Translations under genes and position numbers: made by a program
Assembly (NCBI GenBank): GCA_964058845.1
Contig: CAXKVR010000001.1
Coordinates: forward strand, 434,001-498,000
DNA length: 64,000 nucleotides
Reading direction: 5' to 3'
Source: Carex sylvatica
Lineage: Eukaryota > Streptophyta > Magnoliopsida > Poales > Cyperaceae
The notes under the pieces: model-generated
The model's database searches: none
Seen by the model: the letters and a program-made list of their open reading frames with translations, nothing else
Told to the model about the DNA's origin: nothing
Part shown: positions 1 to 11,105 of the stretch, in pieces
Layout of the letters: each line of letters begins with the position of its first letter
Position numbering within the stretch: position 1 is the stretch's first letter

Positions 1-361
1 ACTTCTGTTCAAACCATTCCCAGGTAATCTCTCCTTCGCCCCCTTCAAACTCCATTTTAACTCCCTCCCACCAATGCCTACCAGATTTTTCAAGCAATTG
101 TACGGCCAACTCCACTTTGTTCACCTCTGGCACCCGGCATAGGGTGAACTTTGCTTTCAGACTCACCATCCATTCTTCCGCAGCAGGATATCCCCCCGAC
201 CCATCAAACCGAGGGGGTGCCAAACGCATAAATGCTTCATATAATTGTCGAAATTCCTCCCCATTTGCTCCAGCCACAGGAGCTGGTCCGCGTTCCAGAT
301 TTTCCGCTCTACGACCTCTTTCATAGGCCGCAATTAACATTTCTCCGAGATCTCTCTCCAT
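1..361 (-). CDS. gag: Ty3/gypsy gag polyprotein, N-terminal part
   Basis: Reading the minus strand from the ATG at 361 gives an uninterrupted 120-codon frame that runs off the window. It starts MERDLGEMLIAAYERGRRAE and contains the retrotransposon-gag hallmarks PPRFDGSGG, AAEEWM, RHWWEG and TWEWFEQ. This matches the N-terminal capsid region of plant Ty3/gypsy (Retrotrans_gag) proteins, which package element RNA in cytoplasmic particles. It starts 126 bp inside the primer-binding site, as expected for gag. The frame is open, so the element may be fairly recent, but the rest of gag-pol lies outside the window. Confidence 0.85.
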   Translation of the reverse strand, partial: MERDLGEMLIAAYERGRRAENLERGPAPVAGANGEEFRQLYEAFMRLAPPRFDGSGGYPAAEEWMVSLKAKFTLCRVPEVNKVELAVQLLEKSGRHWWEGVKMEFEGGEGEITWEWFEQK

Positions 362-482
362 TTGACTATTCAATAATCAATAAGTTAATATTTCAATTCA
401 CGCAGTTTAACGTTACCAATCTAACTCTAGACTTACCCCACTCGCTTATCCTATCATGTCTGGTTAGGGTTTGAAAACAAAC

Positions 483-498
483 CTTTGCTCTGATACCA
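483..498 (-). other. Primer-binding site of the gypsy element
   Basis: On the minus strand this reads TGGTATCAGAGCAAAG, complementary to the 3' end of plant initiator tRNA-Met. It lies nine bases inside the LTR boundary at 508 and fixes the element's orientation (minus). Confidence 0.85.
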
Positions 499-507
499 AC
501 AATTAAC

Positions 508-2793
508 TGTCACACCCCGGAACCAGGGGCGCGACAGTTACGCCGTGAATATATATTTTCTATATACTCACGAGGCAAGAACGATGAGATGATTCATATT
601 CATCCCAATTTTAACCAAATACTTTAACCATTTTAAAGACACAATTCATTGAAATCAGATAATTAAAAACACATCCTACTTACAACACCTCCTACTTACA
701 ACACCTCCTACTTAATTAAAATAAGTTTTACAAAAGTCTGGTTCGAAGGTTATACACAACAAAATATGATCTGAGTACTTAACCAGTACAAAACGATCAT
801 TAATAAGGCCTATCTATACCTCTCCTTTCTTTTCCTCGCCGCACGATCTCGAGATCCTATTCCTTGTTTCCTGAAAAACCCACGAGGGGAAAAGGGGTGA
901 GAAACTTATTCGCAGTTTCTCAGTGCAGAATTTAAATAGGGCTACTGGATTTGTAAGAAATCCAAAATCAGAATTAAATCAATTCGTTAGTATATTAATC
1001 AGTTAAATCATGAAATGCAATTACTTTAAAAGGGAATTCAAGTGAACTTCTACTATTATCACATTCGGAGAAAATCAAAACGGACTTATTCAGGATGTTT
1101 GGACCTAAATGCAAACTCTCTAAGTCAGGTTGGAAAGATAGAAATCAGTTATCTATCTTCATCGGCTTAACCGTTCTATTGGTTCTGGTTAATAATTAAA
1201 CATGTATATCAGTCAAAATTTCACGACTAGCAATAAAGTAATTCGATCAGAACAAAGATTATCAATACCGCAACAGTTTCACATCAATCACTATACCGCA
1301 GTTCAGTATTCCAACAATCACAATAATATATGTAATAACAGTATCCCCTACCCAACCGGTACTGGGTTCAGTGGGGTCATTCCCCAAATGCGCATATGGT
1401 TCCTGAGGCAAAGTCTAGCGTCGACTCTAGACTTTGCAATAACTATGATATAATATAACAATATCAATTCAGTACTGTGGTTTCATTCCATTATCAGAAT
1501 CAAAGGAACAGTAAAATCGGTAAAACCATACCAATATGCTAGATCATCCTAAATATAGCAATTCCGATATATCATTTACTTAACTATGCAATAATGCTAT
1601 GATGCATGCAATTAGAAATTCAACATGCCATTTATACGTAACTATTTAATTCTTAAAAATAAATCTCAAAACAGATCCCGTGAACCCCCGCACCTGATCA
1701 CGTAGGATGCGTAGAGAATCAGCTATCACTAGATTCCGAACTTCCGACGATTTCGCTGAGTCGTGCTCGATAGGGTCTATGCCTATGTTAATAAAGCATA
1801 GATGAATTAATAAAATAAATTCCTATAAACTAACTAATCAGAATCAAATCGATTATCGAGGTATAACGTTTCAGATCAAATTTGAATTCGAATTTCATCA
1901 AAAATATAACAATATCAATTGAATTAGGGTTTCCAAAAGAAAAGAAAGACAAATCAGATCAATTATCACAAATTAACCACTAATCGAGCTAGAACTCAAT
2001 TACTGAAACCCTAATTCGAATTTCAACCGAAATCACGACAAATCGAATAATTTGGGATTTTCAAAGAATTGCAAAAGAGAAAGAAATACCAAATTGAAGC
2101 TTTAGAATCGATCAAGGATCGTCAATTCAGCTCGAATCTCGATTTCCCGATCAGTTCGATCAGTTTCCGCGCTTAAATTTCTCTCTCTCTCTCTCTTTCT
2201 CTTTTTCTTTCGGCTAACCTAACTCTCTCTTTTTATTTCCGTGGAAAATGAAAGAAGAAGAAAGAGATTTAAGTATTAATTGAAATTTTGCAAATAAACC
2301 CCTCAAAAATAACAAAATTACATATCAGTGCGGATCATTCATCCGCACTGCGGATCCTCTCCATCCGCACTACGGTCCATCCATCCGCACTGCGGATCAT
2401 CCAGCCGCATTCACTGCGCAGAAGAAAAGTCCGAGCCTAGTGCGGACGCACTGAGGCCAGTGCGGATGCTCCCATCCGCATTCAGTACTTAGCGAAATTT
2501 TCAGAAGAGTACAGAACTCACCCGCAGTGCGTGTGCCCATCCGCACCACCATCCGCACCCAGAGAAATTACAGCCGTTTATTAAGGAACTTGTCCCAGTG
2601 CGGGTGAAGCCACCCGCAGTGCGGGTCATCCATCCGCACTGGACCATTTTTCTATATTATAATTCAATTTTCGACGCCTTAACTCAATCAGTCAGTATAA
2701 AAATATTTCCAAGCATTAGACCTTTAACTTTTAAAACTATATTTAATTTAATCTTTTGAAATCTTATTATTTTAAAAGTTCCACTACGTTACA
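508..2793 (-). mobile_element. 5' LTR of a Ty3/gypsy retrotransposon
   Basis: The LTR runs from TGTAACGTAGTGG (minus strand, at 2793) to GGGTGTGACA (at 508), with TG...CA ends and a length of 2,286 bp. The primer site and gag start follow inside it. The partner LTR and target-site duplication lie beyond the left edge; the expected flank copy would be CCCTG at 2794-2798. A CT-rich microsatellite lies at about 2180-2213. A GC-rich block of short CCGCACTGCGG-type repeats lies at about 2325-2640. A canonical TATA box could not be assigned with confidence. Confidence 0.8.
2325..2640. repeat. GC-rich CCGCACTGCGGAT short-repeat block inside the LTR
   Basis: About a dozen imperfect copies of CCGCACTGCGGAT, itself a near palindrome, are spaced irregularly over 310 bp. 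Variants are CCGCACTACGG and CCGCAGTGCGGG. The composition contrasts sharply with the AT-rich surroundings. Confidence 0.75.
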
Positions 2794-3370
2794 CCCTGCA
2801 AACCTCAAATATCTTGAATAACCACTTCAAACCATCAAATAATTTTCAATGGTAAAAGGATTCCTTCTGTAAATATATTTCAGTCATGAACCAAGGTAAA
2901 GTAATATTTAATTTGTAAAACATTAATTTACAAGTATGAACTATTCATATTTCATGATGCTTTACTAGTTTTGCTGGGTATATGTCTTAATTTGCTGCTT
3001 TTGAAGGTGTGTCCATGGTATTTATTTCTTGTAGTGTTATAAAGGTTATTATGAGGTTAACTCAGAGGATAAGAAAATGGGGTCCGAACCTATGTTAATT
3101 TATGAGAAACACAGGGGCTGCTTTGAAAATATAAATAAAGCATCATTTTTGCAAGCATATCAAGACTAATTTTAATTTATTCATGTTAACTGTTTCATGC
3201 CATATCTAGCATTCATGGTACCATTCAATTGCATATCTAACATTCATGGTACCATTCAATATTATCCTATGAGACCAATACTGAAGCAATATGACATCCA
3301 AAAACTGGTACTGTACAGTTTTTACATATTGATTCCCGACTCTATTTTTATAATGGTTTATTTGCAGAAG
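2794..3370. other. AT-rich spacer, no gene seen
   Basis: This lies between the gypsy LTR and the GRF ORF. A short repeated phrase, CATTCATGGTACCATTCAAT, occurs twice at about 3210-3260. Nothing else is recognisable. Confidence 0.5.
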
Positions 3371-3416
3371 ATGCCAAACCCTATTTGCCGGAGATGCCAA
3401 ACCCTATTTGCCGGAG
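3371..3416 (+). repeat. 23-bp perfect tandem duplication at the GRF start
   Basis: The stretch beginning ATGCCAAACCCTATTTGCCG occurs twice in direct succession (3371 and 3394). Because 23 is not a multiple of three, the upstream ATG reads out of frame and stops at 3437-3439. Confidence 0.9.
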
Positions 3417-3561
3417 ATGCCTACGTGAAACTATTGTGACAACTGCACACACTCAAAACAACGACGGTAGAAGATTTTATAATTGTACCACTACTAATCA
3501 TGGATTTGTGGGGTGGTGCGACGACCCTATTTTCCACCAAATAAAAATTGAAAAACCCTAA
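3394..3561 (+). CDS. Small GRF-type zinc-finger protein, 55 aa, probable gene fragment
   Basis: The frame from the ATG at 3394 ends at TAA 3559-3561. It carries CRRC near residues 6-9, then the signature DGRRFYNC (residues 24-31) and GFVGWCDD (37-44). This is the C-x2-C ... GRRFYxC ... F-x2-W-C-D pattern of the GRF zinc finger, a nucleic-acid-binding domain found in many small plant proteins and in topoisomerase III and APE2. A 23-bp tandem duplication creates two ATGs (3371 and 3394), and only the second leads into the GRF frame. Plant GRF proteins usually continue into a coiled coil; none follows, so this is probably a fragment or a domain-only copy. Confidence 0.55.
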   Translation: MPNPICRRCLRETIVTTAHTQNNDGRRFYNCTTTNHGFVGWCDDPIFHQIKIEKP

Positions 3562-4257
3562 TAGAACAAAACCTGAAATGAGTTGAGAGGTTTCAGCCAA
3601 CTGCGGTACCAGTCCCAGCTTACCAGTGAAGAGTCACCAAAAGGAAACTGTCTCCATTTATCATACTTGAGAGGTATTAGTATAATTGGTTGAATGAGGT
3701 ACAGTCACTTAATATCGATATTTCATAGCCGTGCTTAGCTATTTCTTTTTGTTTATTCTGAACAAAAAAACGTCTTCAATTTAATTAATGAAATTCATTT
3801 TGGCAGACCAGGAAGCTTGATAGATCACATTGGCAGCCGTGCGTTACTTAAATCTTTTAGGCACCACAATTCTATAGCCAACGAAGACAATTTTTTTTGT
3901 AGATCAATGCTCTTATTTTGGGCAACTTTTGTAGATCACATCGGCAGCCGTGTGTCGTTGTTTGTAACTAATCTTATTTTGGGCAATTTTTAGTAATTAG
4001 GAGGATTTGATTTGTAGGTTATTTGGTTAGTTTGCATATGGATTTATTTGATTCATTGATGGAAGATTTTCTTTTCTTTTTTCATTTTTCTTGTAACTTT
4101 CTGAAAAAAAAAATGTGTATAGAATGTGATTAATTTGTGAGCAATTACTGATGGAAAATTCATATATTGTTTTGTTATCATTTGGAATGTTAAATTATTT
4201 TTGCAAATTTTAAGTCATTTGTGAGTTTGGAACCTTTGCTAGATTTGGCAGCAGCTA

Positions 4258-4335
4258 CTTGACTTGTACCGGTACCAGTTTTAGTGCCAACTGCAATTGA
4301 TGGTACTATTGTGGTATCGATGCTGAATTTTTCAA
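4258..4335. repeat. GGTACC-rich dispersed repeat copy
   Basis: This contains ACCGGTACCAG, then GCAACTGATGGTACT-like and CTGAATTTTT motifs in the same order as copies at about 20540, 34055 and 53580. It is part of a dispersed family of unknown type. Confidence 0.5.
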
Positions 4336-4376
4336 CTCCAAATGTAAAAAGGCTACTTCGACAATATTTTGCAAGA

Positions 4377-4563
4377 TTAAGCCATCATAGAAGTCATCAT
4401 ATCAATTTCAGCTTGCTTTGATAAGATTCGTGTAGGGGCATTGTTGTCTATTTCCTTCAAAAAATCATATCTTCTGATTCCTTCCGAATTTCTTTCTAAA
4501 ATTTTCACAGCATATAAAGAATATTTAGATGCACTTTTACTGATTTTTGTGAAATTTTTGAGG
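4377..4563 (-). other. Unassigned minus-strand ORF tail with coding-like composition
   Basis: The last 60 or so codons of a minus-strand frame ending at 4377 read like protein rather than random AT-rich DNA. They contain KISKSASKYSLYAVKILE, GIRRYDFLKEIDNNAPTR and a terminal MMTSMMA. I do not recognise a family, and it does not resemble the NUF2 C-terminus. It could be a last exon or a chance ORF. Confidence 0.2.
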
Positions 4564-5771
4564 CAACAAATTTGAAGAAATAAGCAAACTAAATCAGATC
4601 TGGAAAATAAAGCAATTTTAGAATGTATTCTAAGTTGTATTAGAATATAAAGCAATTATGCAACTTTGCATTAGACCAGAAGAAAATGCAAGTCTAGCAT
4701 ATAAAGCCTTTGCATTAGAACAAAACACCAACTTTCCATTAACCTTTAACCAATTAAAATTATGCAATAACAACCTATATCTCTTTCCAACATATATAAA
4801 AAAGAGAGTATTCAAAGTTGTATACAAAAAAAAAAGATAGTTTTCTGCCTTGACCTATCAAGTTCCTATACAAAAGTCAACTATAGCTATTTAATATTCA
4901 TCGTGCCATGCTTATCCATCAAAAGGGGGTCAATGTAATATTGTTGAAATATGAATCTGCGTTCTCCTTGAAATCTGAATTATGCATAGAAAGACAAACT
5001 TACTTGGATTAGAATAAAAGAATCATAATGTGATTAGAAGGTAACTTCACAGTAAAAAGAACCATAATGTGCAACGATTGAAAAACTTGATTCATAACAA
5101 AATTAATAAGAATATATTTAACACCAGGAAAAAAATTAATAAGAATATATTTAACCATAATGTTCCTCAATCTTTGAAAGGCATCAGAAAAAAAAAAAAA
5201 AATAAGAACAAAAAAATAAGGAAGCTTTCATGTAAGACTACAGTAAAGATTAGATTTTGTCTGTACTGTCGGATATATTTAACACCAGGCCTAACCACCT
5301 AGGTACAGAAACAGCAAATTCCACTCATTATAAAATGTATTTTCCGATAACCAAATTATCTATCTTCACAGAAATTATTGTGAATTTCAATTAGACAACC
5401 ATTTGAGTATGGTGGTGAAGAAGGTTTCAATCTGGTAATTTGAACAGTTCTATTGCCATGACTCGGCAAACTTCATTCCCCATAGTCGTACTAAACCAAG
5501 ATTAGGCAAAGTGGATCCACATTGGATTTCAATTTTATATGAACAAGTTATCAAAAGATTCCAGAGGAGTTAAACAGGGGCAATTTAGTGATTATTTCTT
5601 AATTGATATTCATGCTATGCTTCGGTATCATATTTGCAAAAGTGAAAAGAAAATTGGGTGTTAATTACAAGTGCAGAAATTTTAGGATCTCATTTGCATA
5701 GTAACACATGGTGTAATTTGCGAAATAATAAACAGTAAGATTAAGCTTTCCATCTTAGTATATATTCATAC

Positions 5772-8700
5772 CTTAGAAGCCATGGCTTCTGCCTCTCTCT
5801 TCCTAGATTGAAGTAGCTTTAAATTAAGTTCATGCTGAGACCTCACACCATTAAGTGTTTGAGTCACCTCTGAAATTGTTTGTTCTCTTTGTTTCTCAGC
5901 CTCCTTTAGCATCTCCTCAGCTTGTTGCACTGATCAATTCATACAACAATAGAAAAAATTAAAATAAAGACGATAAAAACAAATAAAAAGCTACTTGATA
6001 TGGATAAAATATGAAGTTCAGATTGCTGTTCTTTTCTCTTTCATTTCTTGTTTTACGATTATTTTGCACTGTTACACACAATTTCCGTACAACACACAAA
6101 CCTTTTCCTTGCTTGTCAACTAGCTTAGCTTCAAGTGTCCTAACAGATACATTTTCATCACTCAGTTTTGCCTTCAGTTCCTTTATATTCTTCTTTTCCA
6201 GGGCTTCGGTTTTGTTCATCTGAATTCAAAAACCAAATAAATGAATAGAACTTTTTATAATATAAGCAAAAAGCCAACAGATAAACTGTACAAGTTCTCC
6301 ACATTTTGAATGATATGAGCTTAACAATAGAACATTTAAATAAAACCATACTTGTTCCAGTGAGGCTTGCATGTTCTCCAAGTGCTTACGCAACTTCTCA
6401 TGTGCCTACATTGGTAACAAGTTTCAGCATTGTGCTTTTCAATACAAATAAAAATAAAAAAGATAATAATAAACCTACATAATTCAAGGTACCCTTTTGC
6501 CCACAAGTGGAAGAAAAAAATTAGCTGAAAGGAGGTCCTTGCAGAACTGACTTCTAGATACATAGCTTCAAACACACACTTACCTTATTGTGGATCTCAC
6601 GAATTGCAGCTTTTTCCAGCTCCTTTTGCTTTGTCAATTTCTCAGAATTCTTTGCCTCAGCTCTAGCCGATTTCTTCTCCTCTAGTGCCATCTTTTAACC
6701 AAAGAAATAATCTTTTAACCAAAGAAATAGGATTCATGGGTACTTAAAATTACAAAATATAATAAAAGTAATGTGGCAAGGAATTTCAAGAAAAAAAGAA
6801 ATTGACATAGCATATTTGATCACAAAATGGTATGAACTATCATTCCTAAACTACAGCTCCATTCTCATGTTTTCTATTTTTTTATACATATATCTATATG
6901 GATAAGGAAGGTACGAAAGTAATATACGATATTGATCAATAATGTTAGGAGGGCCATATAATGTTCCTTTAAAAAGTATGATGTGGGCCAATTGTCTGTT
7001 TTTAGTGATTTTCTTGACGAATGTACCTAACCAGTCTTTTGGTGCGCTTTAGTCAAACAAAATTCTTTAGGAGGGCCATATTGTTTGGTTTTCCAGAAAA
7101 AAAATTCACAAAGCATGTTACGGAACCTACCTGTAGCCTATCTGGCGACTGAACAATTTGAGAAGATAATTCTGAGATAACTTGTTTTTTGTTCATTAGC
7201 TGAAAATCTGCTTGAGATATCTGACAATAAAATAATAGAAAATATATAATTAACAACAATCTCTAATAGCATCTATGTACTTCATTTTTTTTCTTTTCTT
7301 TTATAGTCTTGCTCTCTAGAGGTACACTGAGTCTCGATAAAATAGCAGGAAACAGATTCAGATTATTTGTGGACTCCTTTAATAATTCAAACTACTGGAA
7401 AGAAGCCAATTGGATAAACAGGTGACTAGCAGAAAAAAATACAATCCTTGTTGGCGACTTGTGCACCGCAAAGATTAAAAGAGATCGATGATTAAATATA
7501 TTTTAAAACCTTCTTGTTGATGTCATTATTTCCATCCTTGAGAATCTTGGCATAGGTCTCAGGATATATTTGTTCCGTCTTGTACTTTTGGATTTGTTTC
7601 TCCAGTTTCCTCACCTCCGCATCCAGTTGCTGTACCACCGGGTCCTCCATTTTCACCTCTATTTCATGACCTTGTATCGCTTCATTGAGCTGTACATCCA
7701 ACAAGTTAGCTTAGTTCTTTTCTGTGGGCTGCTGTCACCTCCCAAAAAACATTTTAGGAAAGGTAAAAGCAGTACCTCAGATATCCTTGAAGTGAGCTTA
7801 TCTTTTCTATCATTAGCATCTACAAGGGGTTTCAGGATCTCGAGCCCTTCTCTTCTGAATTACCAAAGAATAGAATTGATACCAAAATCTTACAATTAAC
7901 AATATCGAAACACAGTTCATGTCAAAATTAATAGAACAACTCAACACAAGACTCCCATAAATCTCTCTTCCCTCTCAGATTTTTTATTTCTCTTTCTTTC
8001 TTGTATAAATTATACGGCTCTTACATGCCTATTTATCAATTTAGAAATATTTTGTAATCTTAACAGTTCATGAGAAAGAAGTACATGGCTTTCTATTGGA
8101 TTATAAGGGCAACTGGTATATTTGCAATTCTTTGTTGAGTTGAAATTACTGTATCACATCTTCATGTTTATCCATAGAATAAACCTCAAGCAAAATTGTA
8201 TCAAGAAAAAAAAATAATAACTAAATGAGATCAACCAATACGTACTGGCCAAAATTTCTACCAGTACATATTGCTATATACCACAATCTAACCAATAGAA
8301 CATAGCAAGAGCTCGTTTCACCTTAAAGTTATAAAATTTACAAGAGCACTGAGGTGTCGCATTGTGCGTTCAGGATCATCACATGGATGCATGAGATCCC
8401 TGAAAGTGAAGTCGTGATAGTCAAAGGAGGCAAAAAATGTCTTTATCTTTATGTAAATATTTCGTAACCCGATGGCATATGCATGCCGGTAATCTCCAGG
8501 ACGAGGATCAAACCGGCCATTTCTGGTACAATAAATGAAAAATTGTTATCAGGACACTATCAGAAAACTCTAAAACAATAACACAGTATATAAGTAATGG
8601 TGAGCATGGTACCTGTGCAAATCAATACGGACCAATGCATTCAAAATAATATCAGAAAATATTTGAATGGAGAGATGGGCCAATTCAGCGGGGTCCACTG

Positions 8701-8773
8701 TTGCTATTCCCTCGTATTGTAAGATTTTTGCTAATTCTGCCTCTTTCAGCACTGGGAACGCATGGCTTCTCAT
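5772..8773 (-). CDS. NUF2: Kinetochore protein NUF2, nine coding exons, C-terminal exon not found
   Basis: NUF2 is a subunit of the NDC80 complex that links kinetochores to microtubules. Coding exons on the minus strand are 8613-8773, 8322-8522, 7776-7854, 7510-7689, 7131-7220, 6584-6691, 6352-6405, 6102-6219 and 5772-5929. Nearly all introns have GT and AG ends, and the phases join without a break into 383 codons starting MRSHAFPVLKEAELAKIL. The N-terminal calponin-like region is followed by long coiled coil. The stretch SQIVQSPDRLQ is close to SQIVQSPDKLQ of Arabidopsis NUF2, and ALEEKK follows as in that protein. The Arabidopsis protein is about 440 aa, so roughly 55 C-terminal residues are missing. 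After exon 10 (ending MASK) read-through stops after one codon. The last exon may be lost, too diverged, or displaced leftwards by the gypsy element. An upstream stop in frame supports the ATG at 8773. Confidence 0.85.
6691..6730. repeat. 20-bp tandem duplication at a NUF2 splice acceptor
   Basis: TCTTTTAACCAAAGAAATAA is present twice in succession. On the minus strand each copy ends in TTAAAAG, so exon 7 has two candidate acceptors 20 bases apart. Only the inner one (next to 6691) keeps the reading frame. Confidence 0.8.
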
Positions 8774-9257
8774 CTCTCTCAGCTGCAAAGAAAAATAAGA
8801 AGATTTAGATTATAGGGATAAGTTAAAGCAAAAAAACAGAGTAAAAAAAATATATAAACAACAAGCCAATCTCTTAAACTACTCAACAAGCTGATCTCGA
8901 TCTCTCCTGATCTCGGTCTCTCCTTTAACATATGAAGAGTTGAAAACCATTTTTTTATATTTCATTAGTACATAATAATGAGCTATATTTTAAAATTCAG
9001 ATCTCAAGTGCCATGGTTAATGAGTTCCTGAGAGTTAATCGCTTATCGAATTTCAAGAATTAAGATGAACATATCTTAATTAAAAAAAATTACAGATATA
9101 CTTAGTTTGATTCTTATATGATTCTTAAAAAATTATTCAGGTTATTGGATAACTAACTATATGATTTTCTATTAGTATATTAATGACTCCTATTGATATT
9201 CTAAATCAATCATTATTTAGAACTACCTCTTAGAAAAATCCTTTAAACATTTTTCAA

Positions 9258-9567
9258 TTTGTAGCTTTTCTCCCCTTCTATTAGTTGCTTTTCACACCAA
9301 CTACACACTAAACAAATTGACATTTGCAGCATTTTTTAGTGTAACAGCTTCACAATAAATTGTTACATTGCAAATGTTTCTTTTTGAATGGCAAGTTGCA
9401 TGGTTCCTTTTGAATGGCAAGTTTGTAGCTTTTTCCCCCTTCTATTAGTTGTTTTTACACCAACTACAAGCTAAATAAATTGACATTTGCAACATCTTTT
9501 AGTGTAGCAGCTTTACAATAAATTGTTAGACTGCAGATGTTTCCTTTTGAGTGACAAGTTGCAGGTT
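9258..9567. repeat. Two-copy tandem repeat, period about 164 bp, in NUF2 intron 1
   Basis: Copies start TTTGTAGCTTTT at 9258 and 9422. Both continue through CTTCTATTAGTTG, CACCAACTAC and TTGACATTTGCA with scattered differences. Confidence 0.75.
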
Positions 9568-9896
9568 TCTGGTAATACCAATACAAAATTGGTCAGCAAT
9601 TACCAGACCAGACTAAGCAAATAAATTCAATGTGCTGACACTTTTTAGAGCTGATTTGAAACACAATTTATGCTCAGTTACGGGGTTTCAATCAAAACCC
9701 AAAATATCAAACCCATTAACATAACAATACTACCATTAATCCACCCAATTTATAATTCTGAGTAAGAAAACATCCGTTCACAGTGTATAAATTTTTTTAT
9801 TGTGCACATGCAACTTGCAAATGCTTTAAGACACCATTAAATGGCTATTTTACCCAAAATCAAACAAAACTTTGAAAGAGGAAAAAGGACTTATAC

Positions 9897-9980
9897 CAAT
9901 ATCAAGAGAATCGAGCAAAGGAGGGTCTCGATCTAGCGCCTCTCCCTCAGCCCTTCCTTGGTCCGGCGACTGCATCATTC
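9897..9980 (-). other. Probable 5' UTR exon of NUF2
   Basis: A consensus donor (GTATAAGT on the minus strand, intron starting at 9896) lies here, and the next acceptor is at 8783-8784. The exon carries two adjacent ATGs (minus strand, 9978 and 9975). They open a frame that, after splicing, overlaps the main ATG out of frame, so it would be an upstream ORF. Use of an AG four codons later could instead fuse this frame to NUF2. The 5' limit is not determinable. Confidence 0.4.
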
Positions 9981-10083
9981 ACCATTCAATATAGTTTTGC
10001 TTTTGCGAAAAGAAGTTTAAGAAAAATGAGAGAGACAGTTGACCTAGACAAGCCGACGCGAGAGAGGAGAGGCGGCTAAGAGG

Positions 10084-10272
10084 GAATTCGTATCCCCTCA
10101 GGTTACCTGACTGAGTAGAATTGAATCGGACGGTCAGAAAATGGATTGGCACGCATCTCAAAACACAAATAATGCTGCCCCGTCTGTCATCCCGAATCCC
10201 GACCGGCTGAGAGTAAATCTGAACCATTCGTTTCAATTGTGTTGAGTCAGGTACCTGGGAGGATACGGATCC
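10084..10272. mobile_element. Mutator-like MITE with 9-bp target duplication, 5' of NUF2
   Basis: The left end GAATTCGTATCCCCTCAGGT and the inverted right end GGATCCGTATCCTCCCAGGT are imperfect terminal repeats that extend past ACCTGACT. The element is flanked by the direct 9-bp repeat GCTAAGAGG at 10075-10083 and 10273-10281. A 9-bp duplication is typical of Mutator superfamily insertion. It lies about 100 bp upstream of the NUF2 UTR exon, so it may sit in the promoter or leader. Confidence 0.8.
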
Positions 10273-10418
10273 GCTAAGAGGTAGGGAGAGAGACAAGAGA
10301 CAACAGTCAACAGACGAGGTAACAGTCTGAGACTTGAGTCTTCAGTAACGAGAGAGAGGCGGTGTTTAGTGTAGTGTTCAAGCGGGAGGTGAGACAGGCT
10401 CGGATAGACCCGTCTAAA

Positions 10419-10580
10419 CATGCTTCTCAATGGACAAGAGTTGGAGCTTCTTAATGGGCCTTTCAAATCGTTCAAACTCAGCCCATTTGCATTGATATAT
10501 TAAATGTTTACATGCTTCTCAATGAACAAGAGTTGGAGCTACTTAATGGGCCTTTCAAGAATCGTTCAAACTCATTAACA
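10419..10580. repeat. Two-copy tandem repeat, period about 92 bp
   Basis: ACATGCTTCTCAATGRACAA followed by GAGTTGGAGC and TTAATGGGCCTTTCAA occurs at about 10418 and 10510 with few changes. Confidence 0.8.
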
Positions 10581-10899
10581 TTAAATTTGTGTCGATTTCA
10601 AAGATAGTTATTCTTTCATCAAACACTTTTAGAATTTTAAGCAATTCCTCCAGATTCTAGAAAAAAAAAAAAGTAAAGAGGAAATTATACAGACAACTCA
10701 AAACCTAGATCTATCTATTTGACAATGTCCTGATCTATTTAGCAATTTCACCCCTAAAAAAAATTGTATTTCTATTGAAAAACAACACAAACACAAACAC
10801 AATCTTATCTTGTATATACCAGTACACATGCATTTAAATTTATAATATAGAATAGTTCAAGTTAGAACAAAAAAAACAGGGCTCGTGGCCCATTTATGT

Positions 10900-11105
10900 C
10901 AAACGATTTTGCAACATCATCTATAGATATTTATTATTTATAGCCTTTCATGTTATTTCAATAATGTTGTCCTATGTGAATTCAAAGATATTAAATAATC
11001 TCTAATAAGTAATTTATTATTTTATATTTATAGTGCTCGAACTTGTAGAGTTTAAATTTTTTGAGACTTTGAAGGAAACAAATAACGATAGAACTTAACG
11101 AAATG
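10900..11105 (+). repeat. Array block 1, class II, degraded
   Basis: This is a diverged copy of the block family. It contains CATCATCTATAGATATTTATT, ATTAAATAATCTCTAATAAG, and the core TTTGAGACTTTGAAGGAAAC at about 11060. The splice-donor-like end seen in other copies is lost here (AACGATAG). Confidence 0.5.

Larger units (their letters stand above)
3562..5771. other. Non-coding stretch downstream of NUF2 exon 10
   Basis: Apart from the GGTACC repeat at 4258-4335 and the unassigned ORF at 4377-4563, I see only AT-rich DNA. I looked here for the missing last NUF2 exon (family motif near KYEEIVxQF) and did not find it. Confidence 0.4.

Noticed and set aside
4377..5771. The last NUF2 exon within the downstream region
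   Set aside because: No frame on the minus strand shows the conserved C-terminal segment; the ORF at 4377 does not resemble it.
10233..10475. 80-codon minus-strand ORF near NUF2
   Set aside because: It overlaps the MITE end and GA-rich DNA and has no family resemblance.
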